Source: Aquimarina spinulae (GTDB lineage: Bacteria; Bacteroidota; Bacteroidia; Flavobacteriales; Flavobacteriaceae). Taken from it: 64,000 nucleotides of DNA. Shown here piece by piece: positions 1 through 9,254 of this stretch. How positions within the stretch are numbered: position 1 is the stretch's first letter; each line of letters starts with the position of its first letter. Made by a program: the position numbers and the translations under genes. Where the stretch lies: the NCBI RefSeq assembly GCF_943373825.1, contig NZ_CALSBP010000001.1, positions 496,001 through 560,000 of the forward strand, given 5' to 3'. The notes beneath the pieces were generated by a model. It did not search any database. It had not been told where the DNA came from and was given only the letters and a program-made list of their open reading frames with translations.

Positions 1-1061
1 AGTAGTTGTTTTTTTACTTGTTGTTTTTCTTCCTTAGATAAATCCCGCATAGTAGATTGCCCTAATAAAATCATTAGATCTTTACTTTCAGAGATTTCTT
101 TAATTAATCTTTTTTTATTCCTTAATATCAATATACTTACCGTTCGCGAGGTTTGCTGGTAAAAATGTAATGCAGGATTCGAGTAATTAAAAAATGAAAT
201 ATCTTCTTTATGTTCATTAATAAACGATTGTACCAAATCAATCGATTCTGCTATTACCGTATGAGGTAGCTCAAGCTCTGTACCAAGAGCTAGCATAAAA
301 CTCTGCTCTCCAGTATCTACTTCTCTATCATTCCAAACAGCTAAACTGGTAAGGTCCAGGATGTATTTTTTTTCAATTTCATCGGTATATGGATCTAATT
401 CTATATAATCAAAACTAGCTTCTTCTTCGGTAGAAATATTAGTATACCGTACAGAAGAAGAGAATAGCTTAACCAAAAGCTTGTCATATTCATCTTGCTC
501 TTTTTTAGAGTTTAGAGCAAGAAAAACAGTATTTGTTAAGGTTTCCTCTAATTTGGCAGCATACCCAAAAGGATCCTTATCATGTATAAGAAAATACTCA
601 AAAGCTAATACATCAATAAATAATAATGCATTTGTTAATAGATGACTAAAGTTTTTCTTAAAAACAGATTCATTGGTTTGTATACGGGCATGTATAATTT
701 TTTCGAGCTTTTCACTTTTATTTCCAGAGAGGATATTCCCTAAAGAAAAAATAGATTTTTTGGTATCTAAAAAATCATAGAACTGTATAAGTGCTTCAAT
801 ACAATCATTTTTATTAGCATTTTCGATCGTATCATAGTAGGTAATCACAAGTGCAGCGAATAAATTGATCTTTGTTTTTTCTTCTTCAGAATAAACAATA
901 TCAGAATCATTAACTACAATAATATCTACAGAAGTACCATAGATAAAACCTACTCGTCTTAAATCGAGATATAGCTTATCAAATGACCATTGAGGCAAAT
1001 TAGGGTCGTCATCGAGATCTCTTAAGAATTTTTCGATCCAACCCGAAGTTGAAGGATTCAT
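1..1061 (-). CDS. LETM1-related biofilm-associated protein (3' end outside window)
   Basis: I translated this reading frame by hand from an ATG at 1061. It stays open for 353 codons to the window edge, so the C-terminus is missing. The product is acidic, mostly helical and lacks a signal peptide. The last visible residues (MRDLSKEEKQQVKKQLL) look like the start of a LETM1 ribosome-binding-like domain, which ends the flavobacterial LETM1-related biofilm-associated family of roughly 390-400 residues. Assignment rests on that tail and on the N-terminal motif SGWIEKFLRD. The biochemical role is not established. It stands alone and is divergent from the oxygenase gene downstream. Confidence 0.72.
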   Translation of the reverse strand, partial: MNPSTSGWIEKFLRDLDDDPNLPQWSFDKLYLDLRRVGFIYGTSVDIIVVNDSDIVYSEEEKTKINLFAALVITYYDTIENANKNDCIEALIQFYDFLDTKKSIFSLGNILSGNKSEKLEKIIHARIQTNESVFKKNFSHLLTNALLFIDVLAFEYFLIHDKDPFGYAAKLEETLTNTVFLALNSKKEQDEYDKLLVKLFSSSVRYTNISTEEEASFDYIELDPYTDEIEKKYILDLTSLAVWNDREVDTGEQSFMLALGTELELPHTVIAESIDLVQSFINEHKEDISFFNYSNPALHFYQQTSRTVSILILRNKKRLIKEISESKDLMILLGQSTMRDLSKEEKQQVKKQL

Positions 1062-1353
1062 TGATTAATGATTTATTACAAAGTTAATTTTATTTTGGTG
1101 AAATGCTATTTTGAAAAGTTATTAAAATATGTAAAGAAAAATGAAATTTCTATGATTTTTTTTGATATCAAAACAAATCTTGTACGGCATGTCAAAAGAT
1201 AGCAAAATTGTATCAGAATACAGGTGGATTAGGCTGTGTTAGAACATTTATATTAATAACAACGCAAGAAACGGGTTTTAAGAATCTGATAATAATAAGA
1301 GTTTTATGGTTTCAGAGAAACGTATTAATAAAAACGTGTAAAAACGCAAAAAA

Positions 1354-2067
1354 GTGAAAGAAATACAAGATAAAATAGAAACTATAGATTGGCAAATAGT
1401 AACCGATAGAATAAATAGAAGAGGATATGCTATTATCCCAGGATTTCTTTCAGAAAATCAATGCAGGAAAATGGTAGATCAATACGATAATCCGAAAGGT
1501 TATCGTAAAACAGTAGTGATGGAACGATACAGGTTTGGCCTGGGAGAGTACAAATATTTTGATTACCCGCTACCAGAACTCGTACAGGCTATTAGAGAAA
1601 ATATATATCCAAAGCTTACTCCAATTGCTAATTTATGGATGAAAGTATTAAAAATAGATAAGATCTTTCCTAAAACACTTCAAGAATTAAAGGCATTATG
1701 CCATTCGAATGATCAACTAAAACCGACGCCGTTGATTTTGAAATATGGAGTAGGAGGGTTTAATACGCTACATCAGGATATGTATGGAGACGTGTATTTT
1801 CCTCTCCAAACTGTTTTGTTTTTAAACGAACCAGATAAAGATTATACAGGGGGAGAATTTGTAATAACACAACAAACTCCAAGAGCCCAGTCTAAAGCTA
1901 TTGTTTTAAGACCTAAAAAAGGAGATATGCTTATTTTTACAACTAATTTTAAACCTGTAAAAGGAACAAAAGGATATTATAGGGTAAATATGAAACATGG
2001 AGTGAGTGAGTTACATAGTGGTAAGAGATATACCTTAGGAGTAATTTTTCATGATGCGGTTAGTTAG
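1354..2067 (+). CDS. 2OG-Fe(II) oxygenase family protein
   Basis: A 237-residue cytoplasmic protein with the double-stranded beta-helix metal site of 2-oxoglutarate/Fe(II) dioxygenases. H140 and D142 form the HxD pair (LHQD), H215 is the distal histidine and R225 is the probable 2OG-binding arginine. The start is GTG at 1354; I see no better ATG upstream in frame. It is followed after 3 bp by an Ada-type zinc-domain gene and then by AlkB, so the three probably form one operon. The neighbours suggest a role linked to alkylation damage, but the substrate cannot be read from the sequence; a prolyl hydroxylase-like activity is equally possible. Confidence 0.82.
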   Translation: MKEIQDKIETIDWQIVTDRINRRGYAIIPGFLSENQCRKMVDQYDNPKGYRKTVVMERYRFGLGEYKYFDYPLPELVQAIRENIYPKLTPIANLWMKVLKIDKIFPKTLQELKALCHSNDQLKPTPLILKYGVGGFNTLHQDMYGDVYFPLQTVLFLNEPDKDYTGGEFVITQQTPRAQSKAIVLRPKKGDMLIFTTNFKPVKGTKGYYRVNMKHGVSELHSGKRYTLGVIFHDAVS

Positions 2068-2070
2068 AAA

Positions 2071-2316
2071 ATGATACGACACAAGGAAATAGGAAATATA
2101 GACTTACGAAAAAAAATAAAGCAAAAAGAAATTTGCTTTGGTGGTAACCGAAAACTTAAAATTTATGGAACTTTGAAATGCCGGTCGGGAAAGAGAATGA
2201 AACGAGAAAATCGAATATTTTTTTGGTCAGAAGATGAAGCAAAGAGTCATGGGTATAGACCCTGCGGGCATTGTATGAAAGATGAATATAAAAAATGGAA
2301 GAATGGATTTGTTTAG
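2071..2316 (+). CDS. Ada-type metal-binding domain protein
   Basis: An 81-residue stand-alone protein resembling the N-terminal zinc domain of Ada. It has LKCRSGKRM, a basic stretch, then RPCGHCM. Cysteines visible are C22, C37, C65 and C68. C37 aligns with the second cysteine of Ada's CxxxC, while the position of the methyl-accepting Ada Cys38 is occupied by a non-cysteine residue (within IYGTL). The protein therefore probably binds DNA or metal but may not act as a phosphotriester methyl acceptor. It lies between the 2OG oxygenase and alkB with 3-bp spacing upstream and overlap downstream, indicating translational coupling. Confidence 0.8.
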   Translation: MIRHKEIGNIDLRKKIKQKEICFGGNRKLKIYGTLKCRSGKRMKRENRIFFWSEDEAKSHGYRPCGHCMKDEYKKWKNGFV

Positions 2317-2920
2317 TCATATTATAGATCATGAAAAAAATATATTGCCTCATGATGGTATTGTAAATTATTATGGGAGATTGATGTCATCACAGCAAGC
2401 CAATCATTATTTTAATCGCTTACTAGAAAATATTGAATGGAAAAATGATGAGGCTATTATTTATGGTAAACGAATCATAACCAAACGTAAAGTAGCTTGG
2501 TATGGAGAAAAACCATTTGAATATACATACTCAAATACTACAAAATTAGCATTCCCCTGGATACCAGAATTGTTAGAGTTAAAAGAGCTTATCGAACAAA
2601 AAACTGGTGAAACATTTAATTCTTGCTTGCTTAATTTGTATCATACAGGTAGCGAAGGAATGGCTTGGCATAGTGATGCAGAAAAGGATCTTAAAAAGAA
2701 AGCAGCAATTGCATCATTAAGTTTTGGAGCAGAACGAAAATTTGCCTTTAAGCATAAAATTACAAAAGAAAAAAGAGCATTGGTTTTAGAAAATGGGAGC
2801 TTGTTAATAATGAAGGATACAACACAGACTAATTGGTTGCATCGTTTGCCTCCTACAAAAAAGATAAGCACACCACGGATTAATTTAACTTTTAGAACTA
2901 TAATTGAAAAAGATATATAA
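2303..2920 (+). CDS. alkB: Alpha-ketoglutarate-dependent dioxygenase AlkB
   Basis: An AlkB-family DNA/RNA dealkylase of about 205 residues that oxidatively removes alkyl groups from bases. The Fe(II) ligands are H123 and D125 (WHSD) and H180 (WLHRLP), and the C-terminal R192 and R198 match the RxxxxxR 2OG and substrate signature. I chose the ATG at 2303 (MDLFSH...) because homologues usually begin at this point. An in-frame ATG at 2282 would add seven residues and lengthen the overlap with the upstream Ada-domain gene, which ends at 2316. It is the last gene of the repair trio and is followed immediately by a strong bidirectional terminator. Confidence 0.92.
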   Translation: MDLFSHIIDHEKNILPHDGIVNYYGRLMSSQQANHYFNRLLENIEWKNDEAIIYGKRIITKRKVAWYGEKPFEYTYSNTTKLAFPWIPELLELKELIEQKTGETFNSCLLNLYHTGSEGMAWHSDAEKDLKKKAAIASLSFGAERKFAFKHKITKEKRALVLENGSLLIMKDTTQTNWLHRLPPTKKISTPRINLTFRTIIEKDI

Positions 2921-2960
2921 AACAAAAAGAGGCTATTATATAATAACCTCTTTTTGTTTT
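2921..2960. terminator. Bidirectional Rho-independent terminator
   Basis: A near-perfect inverted repeat: AACAAAAAGAGG on the left arm pairs with CCTCTTTTTGTT on the right, with further pairing of TATTA and TAATA toward the loop. A/T runs on both sides let it work for alkB on the plus strand and sodC on the minus strand, which converge here. Confidence 0.85.
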
Positions 2961-2973
2961 ATAAGATAAGTTT

Positions 2974-3573
2974 TTATTGTATAATACCGCCACAACTCAC
3001 TCTGCTACCAGCAGCACCAGAAGGTTGAGAAGTAAAATCATCTATACCTTGATGTACGATAATTGCTTTACCCACAATATTCTTTTTATCATCATCACAA
3101 CCAATACACCATTCATTAGTAGCAAAAGTGATATTACCATTACCACTTGCATCAGCTTTAAAATTTCCTATATCTCCCTTATGGTATCCTTCTTTTGCAC
3201 CCCATTTTCCATGTGATTCCATAGTTGGATTCCAATGTCCTCCTGTAGATTTACCATCAGCCGATGTACAATCTGCTTTTTCATGAATATGGATAGCATG
3301 CTCTCCTTCATCTAGGCCCGTTAATTCTGCTACCATATTTACCATACCTTCAGATTCGGTAAAAATAACTTTACCCGAAACCTTACTATCACTTTTTGGT
3401 TCTAGAGCAAACTCTATAGTCTTTGTGATATTTTCTTCTTCTTTTTCCTGATCCGTAATAGTATCTACATTTTCTTTAGTATTCTCCTGATCTGTAGCTT
3501 CTTTCTTTTCTCCTTTACAACCAAATACAGCTATTGACAAGAAAGCTAAGACTACCAATTTTAACGTTTTCAT
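2974..3573 (-). CDS. sodC: Cu/Zn superoxide dismutase family lipoprotein
   Basis: A 199-residue exported superoxide dismutase. The signal peptide ends in a lipobox with C19 (VFGCK), followed by an acidic low-complexity linker to about residue 50 and then the SOD fold. Copper ligands H95 and H97 lie in HIHEKADC. Further metal histidines are H113 (GGHWNP), H121, H131 and H174 (IVHQG). C102 and C194 form the conserved disulfide, and the C-terminal GAAGSRVSCG motif includes the active-site arginine R191. It should detoxify superoxide at the cell envelope. It is convergent with alkB and shares its terminator. Confidence 0.93.
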   Translation of the reverse strand: MKTLKLVVLAFLSIAVFGCKGEKKEATDQENTKENVDTITDQEKEEENITKTIEFALEPKSDSKVSGKVIFTESEGMVNMVAELTGLDEGEHAIHIHEKADCTSADGKSTGGHWNPTMESHGKWGAKEGYHKGDIGNFKADASGNGNITFATNEWCIGCDDDKKNIVGKAIIVHQGIDDFTSQPSGAAGSRVSCGGIIQ

Positions 3574-3677
3574 AATTTTATGATTTGTATGTCGTTTACA
3601 AACGTAATATAATGCAGTTTTAGTTTATGACAAAAAAAATTGAATAAGAAATCCCAAAGCACTATGAAATAGGTAAA

Positions 3678-4160
3678 CTATATTCTTTTTATGAGTTCTT
3701 TATTATCCCGTATACCTCGTTTTAGATTTTCGGTAATAATTAGAGCTTTATCAATTCGGGATTGAGAGTTTTTTATTTTTAGGATATAGTAAATTAAGCT
3801 TCGCTTTTTCCCATCGGTTAAAGATTCGAAGATCTCAAAAGCTTCCAGGTCACTTTGTAAAACAGCATCAAATTCTTCTGGCATTTCTACTCCGTATTTG
3901 GTAGTGTCTTCGTGTAATGTAACTTCAAAAAAATCTGTAGGAAAAACTCCCAATTTCTTTTGATTTTGTTTGTTAAAAGTAATGTGGTAATTGTTTTTCC
4001 ATTTTTGTAAAGCCGCATGATATTGTACCGACACCGTATTAAAAGTAATTTCTACAATCACCCTTTTATGCCCTTCTTCTATAAGGTATTGTGCAATTTT
4101 ATTGGGTATAATAATGCTATGACTAGAATAGAGTGAAGTTTTAAAAATATGAGTTTTCAT
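3678..4160 (-). CDS. YdeI/OmpD-associated family protein
   Basis: A 160-residue soluble protein with an N-terminal DUF1905-type half (residues about 5-95) and a C-terminal helical half carrying MPEEFDAVLQSD and ESLTDGKKRSLIYYI, typical of the YdeI/OmdA 'bacteriocin-protection' family. No signal peptide is visible. The molecular function is unknown in this family. It is a single gene with no operon partner and is separated from the M36 peptidase gene by 414 bp of AT-rich DNA. Confidence 0.8.
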   Translation of the reverse strand: MKTHIFKTSLYSSHSIIIPNKIAQYLIEEGHKRVIVEITFNTVSVQYHAALQKWKNNYHITFNKQNQKKLGVFPTDFFEVTLHEDTTKYGVEMPEEFDAVLQSDLEAFEIFESLTDGKKRSLIYYILKIKNSQSRIDKALIITENLKRGIRDNKELIKRI

Positions 4161-4574
4161 TGCTTTTAAATTTACCGAAAAAATAAAACAAAGTTTGTTT
4201 TATTTTTAGAATATCTTGTTTAATGTTTTTGTAATAGTGTTAGTCAAATTTGATATTTAGTAAAGATAACTAACGTTAGTTTTAGAAAAAAATGATACTA
4301 AATTCGACGCTTTTTCCGTAATGCCGAAAAGGGATTCATATCCTTCTCTTTTTTTAGGTAATTTTTCTGGCAAAAAATATTTTAATCATAGAACGTGTAT
4401 TCATAATAGCTAAGCAAAGTATTATGAATAACAAAAAGTACTATACTGTAGATATTAAACATATTTCAATATAATTGTTAAATTTTGGGTGTTTGATGAG
4501 GTATTCTCATTTGTTTTTATAGATGCTTTAATTTTTTGTTAATTTTATAGGACACAAACTCAAAATTTTATTTT
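4161..4574. other. Intergenic region, no gene seen
   Basis: AT-rich DNA between two divergent genes with no open frame that resembles a protein. It holds a perfect 14-bp palindrome, AACTAACGTTAGTT, at 4268-4281, a possible operator, and presumably the promoters of both flanking genes. A precise promoter cannot be assigned by eye. Confidence 0.4.
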
Positions 4575-7500
4575 ATGAAAAATGGTTACTCGTTTGTCAT
4601 TCTATTATTATTAATAGGACAAACAATTCTTGCACAGAACTCGAACGCTCTCGTTCGAAATCACTTTAGTGATATTGCTAAAAATGAATCCTCAAAAACG
4701 TTCAATACTGATTTTTCAGAATGGAGAATAACAGATGAGGTTCCTTCATTAAAACCTGGTATTACACATGTATATGTTAATCAACTTTATAATGGGATTT
4801 CTATTGTTGATGGAGCATATAAGTTAACGGTTAAAAATGGTAAAATTACTTATGAAATTGATCAATTTATTAAAGGAGTAAAATCAAAAGTAACTTCTAC
4901 CAAAACATCTTCTACAGAAATTTCGGCAATAAATGCCGTTATACGAGCGCATAACTTGCCTTCTGCTAAAAGATTATCTAAAACTGTAAGTAAATCTAAT
5001 GGAAACGATGTTTCGCAATTCATGGATTCTGGAATTACAGGTGATAACGAACCTATTCAGGTTAGAAAAGTATATAAACTATACAATAATGAATTACGCC
5101 TAAGCTGGAATGTGACTCTCTATGAGAAAAACGGACATAACTGGTGGAATAGTTTTGTAGATGCTGCTACAGGTGAAATTATATATGAAGATAACTGGGT
5201 AGTAAAATGTACTTTCGAAGGTGCTGATCATAAATCACATAATGATGAATCTGTACTTTTTGATACTAAGCCACTGGTAACAGCTGCAGAAGCACCAACG
5301 GCAGCTTTGGCACCAGATTCATATAATGTACTTGCAATGCCGGTAGAAAGTCCCATACATGGTAGTCGTTCTATAGTTACAAATCCGGCAAATGCTACAG
5401 CATCTCCTTTCGGATGGCATGATACTAACGGAAGTAACGGAGCAGAACACACCATTACAAGAGGTAATAATGTATGGGCACAGGATGATATTAACGGCAA
5501 TAATGGTACGGGTTCTTCTCCTAGTGGAGGATCAAGCCTTGACTTTGATTTTCCATTAAATCTTAATCAGGATCCAAGTAATTATAGAGATGCAGCTATA
5601 ACTAATTTATTTTACTGGAATAATATCATACATGATGTATTCTACCAATATGGTTTTAATGAAGCTAGTGGAAATTTTCAGGAAAATAACTATGGTAAAG
5701 GAGGAGCAGGAAGTGATTCTGTAAATGCAGATGCTCAAGATGGTAGTGTTACTTGTAATGATCCAAGAACTAATTGTATCAATAATGCAAATTTTGGTAC
5801 TCCGCCAGATGGAAGCAACCCAAGAATGCAAATGTTCTTATGGAATAAAACAAACCCTAAGAGAGATGGAGATTTTGATAATGGAATTATAGCTCATGAG
5901 TATGGACATGGTATTTCTACTCGATTGGTAGGAGGACCTTCTTCTAATGTTTTAGGAGGATCTGAACAAATGGGTGAAGGATGGTCTGACTTTTTTGGGT
6001 TAATATTGACCATGAAAGCAGGTGATGTAGGGACAGATGGAAGAGGTGTTGGGACTTATGCGCTGGGTCAACCAACTTCTGGAAACGGAATTCGACCAAC
6101 CCGATATTCTACAGATACATCTATTAATAGTACAGATTACGGAGATATAAATAATCTTCGTGTACCGCACGGAGTTGGTTATGCATTTGCAACAATTCTT
6201 TGGGATATGACCTGGGCTTTAATTGATCAGGAAGGTTTTGATGCCGATTTTTATAATGGAACTGGTGGGAATAATATTGCTATGGCCCTTGTTATCGAAG
6301 GATTAAAGAATACAGCTAATAACCCAGGATTTGTTTCGGGTAGAGATGGAATTCTTCAGGCAGATAAAGATCTGTATAATGAAAAATATAAATGTTTGAT
6401 TTGGAAAGCATTTGCAGCACGTGGAGTAGGGCAAGATGCTAACGAAAATAATAACGGTGGTTCTAATACTAATTCAGATCAAACGGTTTCTTTTGTTAAT
6501 CCTTGTGATGACCCAGGTCCAGGGCCTGGTAATTGTTCTGGTGATGTGACTTCATTTCCTTTTTCAGAAAGTTTCGAAACTAATTTAGGGCAATGGGCAC
6601 AAGCAACATCTGGAGATGACTTAAACTGGACAAGAAACTCTGGAACCACTCCTTCTACAGGAACAGGACCAAGTAGTGCTGCAGATGGTACATTCTACCT
6701 GTATGTTGAAGCTTCTGGTAACGGAACAGGATATCCTAATAAAAGAGCTATTTTAAATTCTCCTTGTTTAAACTTTAGTAGTTTAACAACTCCTAAACTT
6801 GGATTCCAATACCATATGGTAGGAAGTGCCATAAATACTTTGGTAGTCGAAGCGAGAACCGATAATACAGGAAACTGGACAAGCGTATTCTCTAAGACAG
6901 GTGCTCAGGGTACCGGTTGGAATACAGCAGATGTTGATCTATCAGCATATGCAGGTAACACAAGTGTACAATTACGATTTAATGTAGTTACAGGTAGTGG
7001 TACTAGTGGTTGGCAAAGTGATATCGCGATAGATGCGGTGAGTATTCAAAATGGTACAACAAACCCTCCAGTGTGTGATGCATTGAATTTTAATGATTTT
7101 ACAATCACAGCATTCTCTAATCAAGATAGTGCAGGTAATTTCTCAATCGTAAGTGGTGGAGCTGGATTATCGATGCAGAATAATACCTGGAAATATATTA
7201 GCCTTAACTATACTGTTACAGCAAATACAGTAATAGAGTTTGATTTTAGCAGTACTTCTCAAGGCGAAATCCACGCAGTTGGTTTTGAAAATGATAATTC
7301 ATTGACCTCTTCTAGATATTTTAAAGTACATGGAACTCAAAATTATGGAGTAACTAATTTTGATAATTATGCTAGCGGAACCAAGAAATATGTTATTCCT
7401 GTGGGTGACTTTTATACAGGTAGCATGGATCGTTTAGTATTTATCAATGATAACGACGCAGGAAGCGGAAATAACTCAATATTCTCTAATGTGAAGATTT

Positions 7501-7844
7501 ATGAAGGATCTTGTGGCGGAGCATTAGCAGCAGAAATGGTTGCAGGATTTGGAAATATGACACCTATCCTGGGTGATGAAGATGAAGGTGATGTATCAAC
7601 CATTAGAATCGCACCAAACCCATTGAAGAAAGGAAACTTACTTCGAGTGTTTGTTCCTAGTAAAGAAATATCAAATACATCGTATTCTGTTATAAATATT
7701 ATGGGACAAGTAGTTGGAGAAGGAAGGCTTAATAATAATGGTTTTATCAATCTTGATCGCTTGGGCGCTGGTATGTATATACTTAGAATCCAAAATTCTG
7801 AAAAGAAAGAAAAAGATACAATAAAACGTTTTATTATTGAATAA
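4575..7844 (+). CDS. Secreted M36 (fungalysin) metallopeptidase with T9SS sorting domain
   Basis: A 1089-residue exported zinc protease. Order of parts: signal peptide (1-20, ending LAQ), fungalysin/thermolysin propeptide (about 30-200), and an M36 catalytic domain with HEYGH at about residue 440 and the third zinc-ligand glutamate in MGEGWSDFF about 28 residues later. A MAM/adhesion-like domain follows at about 655-820, then another beta-sandwich, and finally a type A T9SS sorting domain from about 1015 (IAPNPLKKGNLLRV...). The last part directs export through the outer membrane and attachment or release at the surface. It probably degrades extracellular protein. It is monocistronic with its own terminator. 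Confidence 0.94.
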   Translation: MKNGYSFVILLLLIGQTILAQNSNALVRNHFSDIAKNESSKTFNTDFSEWRITDEVPSLKPGITHVYVNQLYNGISIVDGAYKLTVKNGKITYEIDQFIKGVKSKVTSTKTSSTEISAINAVIRAHNLPSAKRLSKTVSKSNGNDVSQFMDSGITGDNEPIQVRKVYKLYNNELRLSWNVTLYEKNGHNWWNSFVDAATGEIIYEDNWVVKCTFEGADHKSHNDESVLFDTKPLVTAAEAPTAALAPDSYNVLAMPVESPIHGSRSIVTNPANATASPFGWHDTNGSNGAEHTITRGNNVWAQDDINGNNGTGSSPSGGSSLDFDFPLNLNQDPSNYRDAAITNLFYWNNIIHDVFYQYGFNEASGNFQENNYGKGGAGSDSVNADAQDGSVTCNDPRTNCINNANFGTPPDGSNPRMQMFLWNKTNPKRDGDFDNGIIAHEYGHGISTRLVGGPSSNVLGGSEQMGEGWSDFFGLILTMKAGDVGTDGRGVGTYALGQPTSGNGIRPTRYSTDTSINSTDYGDINNLRVPHGVGYAFATILWDMTWALIDQEGFDADFYNGTGGNNIAMALVIEGLKNTANNPGFVSGRDGILQADKDLYNEKYKCLIWKAFAARGVGQDANENNNGGSNTNSDQTVSFVNPCDDPGPGPGNCSGDVTSFPFSESFETNLGQWAQATSGDDLNWTRNSGTTPSTGTGPSSAADGTFYLYVEASGNGTGYPNKRAILNSPCLNFSSLTTPKLGFQYHMVGSAINTLVVEARTDNTGNWTSVFSKTGAQGTGWNTADVDLSAYAGNTSVQLRFNVVTGSGTSGWQSDIAIDAVSIQNGTTNPPVCDALNFNDFTITAFSNQDSAGNFSIVSGGAGLSMQNNTWKYISLNYTVTANTVIEFDFSSTSQGEIHAVGFENDNSLTSSRYFKVHGTQNYGVTNFDNYASGTKKYVIPVGDFYTGSMDRLVFINDNDAGSGNNSIFSNVKIYEGSCGGALAAEMVAGFGNMTPILGDEDEGDVSTIRIAPNPLKKGNLLRVFVPSKEISNTSYSVINIMGQVVGEGRLNNNGFINLDRLGAGMYILRIQNSEKKEKDTIKRFIIE

Positions 7845-7864
7845 CTGATTTGTAGAGTAATACT

Positions 7865-7895
7865 AAAGACCGTTCGACAGAACGGTCTTTTTTTG
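7865..7895 (+). terminator. Rho-independent terminator of the M36 peptidase gene
   Basis: A perfect 11-bp stem, AAAGACCGTTC and GAACGGTCTTT, with a 4-nt loop, followed by a T run. It also faces the converging minus-strand gene and has an A run on that side, so it may act both ways. Confidence 0.88.
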
Positions 7896-7925
7896 TTTTA
7901 TAGATGTATTTAAAGATATTGATCT

Positions 7926-9137
7926 TTAAATTAAAGTGGTAATGACCTGCGTTTCGCTATGCAATGTTTTATGCACCGGACATTTATCTGCGATTTGTAG
8001 GATTCTGGTAATTTGTTTTTCGTCAAGATTTCCTTCAATCTTTATTTCTCTTTCGAAAGTATCGATTTTTGCTGTTGGATCTTCACAGTTTTCACAATCT
8101 ATCATATGAGATTTGCTATAACTGGTATGTACTTCTACATGCTGCAAATCCCATCCTTTTCTGGCAACATACATTTTTATAGTCATAGCTGTACAAGCCG
8201 ATAATCCGGCTGATACATACTCATATGGTGATGGCCCAAAATCATGGCCTCCTACACTTTCTGGTTCATCTGCAATCATATAATGGTTACCCACTTTCAT
8301 TTGTGTTGTATATCCTTCAGCATTTCCCAAACTGGCAACTACATGATGTTGGCTTTTAAGTTTTGGTTCTTCAGGAATCTCAATATATCGTGATGACCAT
8401 TCGGCAATAACATTTCCTGCATATACAGAATCTTCTTTTCGCATTAGTAAGTGATCTGCTCCATCTAGTGTTATAAAACTTTTTGGATGTTTTGCTGCAT
8501 GATAAATTTCTTCAGCATTTTTTACGCTTACAGTAGTGTCTTGAGGAGAATGCATAACCAAAAGCGCTTTATTTAAGTTTTTAGCAATCACAGGGAGTGA
8601 TTTGGTTTCCAGGTCATCTAAAAATTGTTTTTTTATTGTAAAATCTCTTCCGCTTAGGTTGATTGTGGCTTTTCCGTTTATTTGAATTTCTTCTAAACCG
8701 CTTTTTAGTAGATGAGCAACATGTTTTGGATTAGAAGGAGCCCCAATAGTTGCTACCGCTTTGATACTATCTATTTTTGCTGCTGCAAATATTGAAGCGG
8801 CACCACCAAGAGAATGCCCGACAAGCAAGGAAGGAGCTTTATACTCTTTTGCTAAAAAATGTGCTGCGGCTACTAGATCTTCAACATTACCAGAAAAGTT
8901 AGTATCCTCAAAATCACCTTCACTTTCTCCAAGTCCGGTAAAATCAAATCTCAATACACCAAACCCTTTAGAAATAAGTCCTCGACTTATATTTCGTACC
9001 GCGCCTAAGTTTTTATTACAAGTAAAACAATGCGCAAATAATGCAAAATTATGTGGATGCTGATCGGCAGGAAGCTCTAAACGCCCAGATAGTACTTGAC
9101 CTTCGGCATTGATAAAAGTAACTTTAGAAAGACTCAT
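7926..9137 (-). CDS. Bifunctional alpha/beta hydrolase/OsmC family protein
   Basis: A 403-residue fusion. Residues 1-255 are an alpha/beta hydrolase with nucleophile S109 in VGHSLGG. Residues about 270-403 are an OsmC/Ohr-like peroxiredoxin-type domain with the cysteine pair in SACTAM and KCPVHKTL. No signal peptide is present, so it is cytoplasmic. The fusion is widespread in Bacteroidota. A role in organic-peroxide or ester detoxification is inferred from OsmC relatives. It is convergent with the M36 peptidase gene. Confidence 0.92.
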   Translation of the reverse strand: MSLSKVTFINAEGQVLSGRLELPADQHPHNFALFAHCFTCNKNLGAVRNISRGLISKGFGVLRFDFTGLGESEGDFEDTNFSGNVEDLVAAAHFLAKEYKAPSLLVGHSLGGAASIFAAAKIDSIKAVATIGAPSNPKHVAHLLKSGLEEIQINGKATINLSGRDFTIKKQFLDDLETKSLPVIAKNLNKALLVMHSPQDTTVSVKNAEEIYHAAKHPKSFITLDGADHLLMRKEDSVYAGNVIAEWSSRYIEIPEEPKLKSQHHVVASLGNAEGYTTQMKVGNHYMIADEPESVGGHDFGPSPYEYVSAGLSACTAMTIKMYVARKGWDLQHVEVHTSYSKSHMIDCENCEDPTAKIDTFEREIKIEGNLDEKQITRILQIADKCPVHKTLHSETQVITTLI

Positions 9138-9205
9138 ATTAATGATAGTTTGTACTAAAGGTCGAATTTTTTGCTTTAAAATAACATTTTAAGTACTAAT
9201 AATTT

Positions 9206-9241
9206 AAACCTGTCATGAATTCGTAGGCTGACAGGTTTTTT
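9206..9241. terminator. Hairpin between two minus-strand genes
   Basis: A perfect 10-bp stem, AAACCTGTCA and TGACAGGTTT, around a 13-nt loop. The best T run is on the plus strand, but the hairpin sits just after the stop of the minus-strand VOC-domain gene and probably terminates it. Confidence 0.6.
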
Positions 9242-9254
9242 GATTTATACTTTT

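Noticed and set aside
5228-5500. Minus-strand open frames inside the M36 peptidase gene (also at 5607 and 7499)
   Set aside because: They are shadows of a gene with clear domains on the other strand.
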